Both the position numbers and the translations under genes were made by a program. From positions 1 through 31,121 of IMG/VR virus record IMGVR_UViG_3300017991_001349: DNA of 31,121 nucleotides; one strand, 5' to 3'. Of this stretch, positions 30,596 through 31,121 are shown one piece after another; the stretch's first letter is position 1; every line of letters begins with the position of its first letter. The DNA is from a virus. The notes beneath the pieces were generated by a model. It was not told the origin of the DNA, searched no databases, and saw only the letters and a list, made by a program, of their open reading frames with translations.

Positions 30596-31121
30596 AACGC
30601 GTTCCAGTTCGGACCACCTGCGCCTGGAAGCGTAGACGGCATGTCAACAATACCAGTCGAAGTAACCAGAGCCACGTCGGGCGCGGAGCCGTACCAGACG
30701 TTCCCAACACCGACTATACGCGGCAGTCCCAAACCTAAGCCGTTGTAGTGCGAGCGGGCGTTAGCTGACTGCCGCTCCGACTTGTTACCATTTATAGTTA
30801 CAGTTCTGTTGTTGACCCCGTTGATAAAGTCGAAGATCTGCGCTTGTGACGCAGCACGCACGTCCAAGAAGTTATTTCCGGTCACAACCACGTTCCCCAC
30901 GTCCTCCGTACGACACGGGTCAGACGTATTGTCGCTACAGTCAAAGCGAATGATGTTTCCTGTAAACGTCAAGTGACTGGCGTTTACGTCAGCCGATATA
31001 CCTTTATTCATCGTTAGATCAAAAATCTTGGAACCAACCGTAGTAACGTTGGCTTCTTTTTCCGCGATTACTACAGTCAGGTTTTTGTGGTGGGTGATGG
31101 TGACGGATGAAGCTTCGGCGA
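30592..31121 (-). CDS. Tail fibre or spike, right-handed beta-helix (partial)
   Basis: The frame is open through the right edge, so only the last 176 residues are seen. They show repeated short strands of the type VTIT, LTFTGNIIRF, VVVTGNNF and VTINGN, the NN-rich coil pattern of right-handed beta-helix (pectate-lyase-like) proteins. Phages use these as tail spikes or fibres for host-surface polysaccharide binding or cleavage. The C-terminal 50 residues (LPRIVGVGNVWYG, then LPGAGGPNWNAL) leave the repeat pattern and may form a cap or trimerisation end. No intramolecular chaperone is evident. The stop lies 6 nt from a hairpin that faces the other way. An internal ATG at 31011 is not the start, because the repeats continue upstream of it. 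Confidence 0.75.
   Translation of the reverse strand, partial: AEASSVTITHHKNLTVVIAEKEANVTTVGSKIFDLTMNKGISADVNASHLTFTGNIIRFDCSDNTSDPCRTEDVGNVVVTGNNFLDVRAASQAQIFDFINGVNNRTVTINGNKSERQSANARSHYNGLGLGLPRIVGVGNVWYGSAPDVALVTSTGIVDMPSTLPGAGGPNWNAL

Noticed and set aside
30346-30738. 130-codon plus-strand ORF in the control region
   Set aside because: It runs through a strong plus-strand terminator and over the fibre gene on the other strand, and its composition is unlike a protein.
30962-30987. GTAAACG/CGTTTAC inverted repeat in the fibre gene
   Set aside because: Arms are 12 nt apart and lie in coding sequence; not the same spacing as the dispersed palindrome.

Overview
The window is part of a tailed double-stranded DNA phage genome (Caudoviricetes). 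The evidence is a T4 gp20-like portal, a large terminase, a right-handed beta-helix tail-fibre fragment and a full phage replication/recombination set. It resembles a large myovirus that mixes T4-like recombination genes (gp32, UvsX, UvsW, gp46/gp47 types and a possible UvsY) with a SPO1-like uracil-DNA-glycosylase/family A DNA polymerase fusion. The host cannot be named from the sequence. Every well-supported gene lies on the minus strand, so transcription runs from high to low coordinates. Genes are tightly packed and often overlap. Many have a GGAG Shine-Dalgarno about 6 nt before the start. Several sigma70-type promoters (TTGACN, 16-18 nt, TAnnnT) suggest use of host RNA polymerase.

Layout from right to left, in the direction of transcription. 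30592-31121 is the C-terminal part of a beta-helix fibre or spike, open at the window edge. 30178-30591 is a non-coding control region with two promoters, two hairpins and one copy of a genome-wide palindrome. 29371-30174 encodes an unusual two-domain QueD/6-pyruvoyltetrahydropterin synthase-like protein. 28808-29212 encodes a small protein with a sigma region 4-like helix-turn-helix. 28605-28807 holds what looks like a double-pseudoknot RNA leader in front of a 56-residue Lys/Ala histone-like gene. 20755-28293 carries replication genes: UvsW helicase, an unknown Cys-cluster protein, DnaB-like helicase, DNA methyltransferase, DnaG-like primase, a DUF932-like protein and another Cys-cluster protein. 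11367-20845 carries the UDG-DNA polymerase fusion, a UvsY-like protein, a gp32-like SSB with three extra SAP/HeH-like repeats on poly-Glu linkers, UvsX, a ParB-like protein and a FEN-type exonuclease. 7250-11356 has zinc-ribbon proteins, gp47/gp46 and a PD-(D/E)XK nuclease. 2204-7227 is the packaging module: small terminase, large terminase, portal and a basic protein. 1-2153 is an operon of QueE, a QueC-like PP-loop enzyme, a GT2-type glycosyltransferase and the start of a PIG-L/LmbE deacetylase.

Two systems stand out. First, nine copies of an odd-centred palindrome with the perfect 13-bp core TAAACGWCGTTTA are scattered across the window. Six are between genes or at gene edges and three are inside genes in two different codon phases. 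A ParB/KorB-like DNA-binding protein is encoded here with one site 10 nt past its stop codon. This recalls the dispersed operators of RK2 KorB or the stoperators of mycobacteriophages. Second, 7-deazaguanine genes lie at both ends of the window: QueE and QueC-like next to a glycosyltransferase and PIG-L, and a QueD-like tandem protein whose active-site residues seem split between its two domains. This suggests a deazaguanine-type base modification, perhaps sugar-decorated. The structured leader at 28617-28762 is a third candidate novelty. All functions come from reading the sequence and from knowledge of the families; no database search was run.
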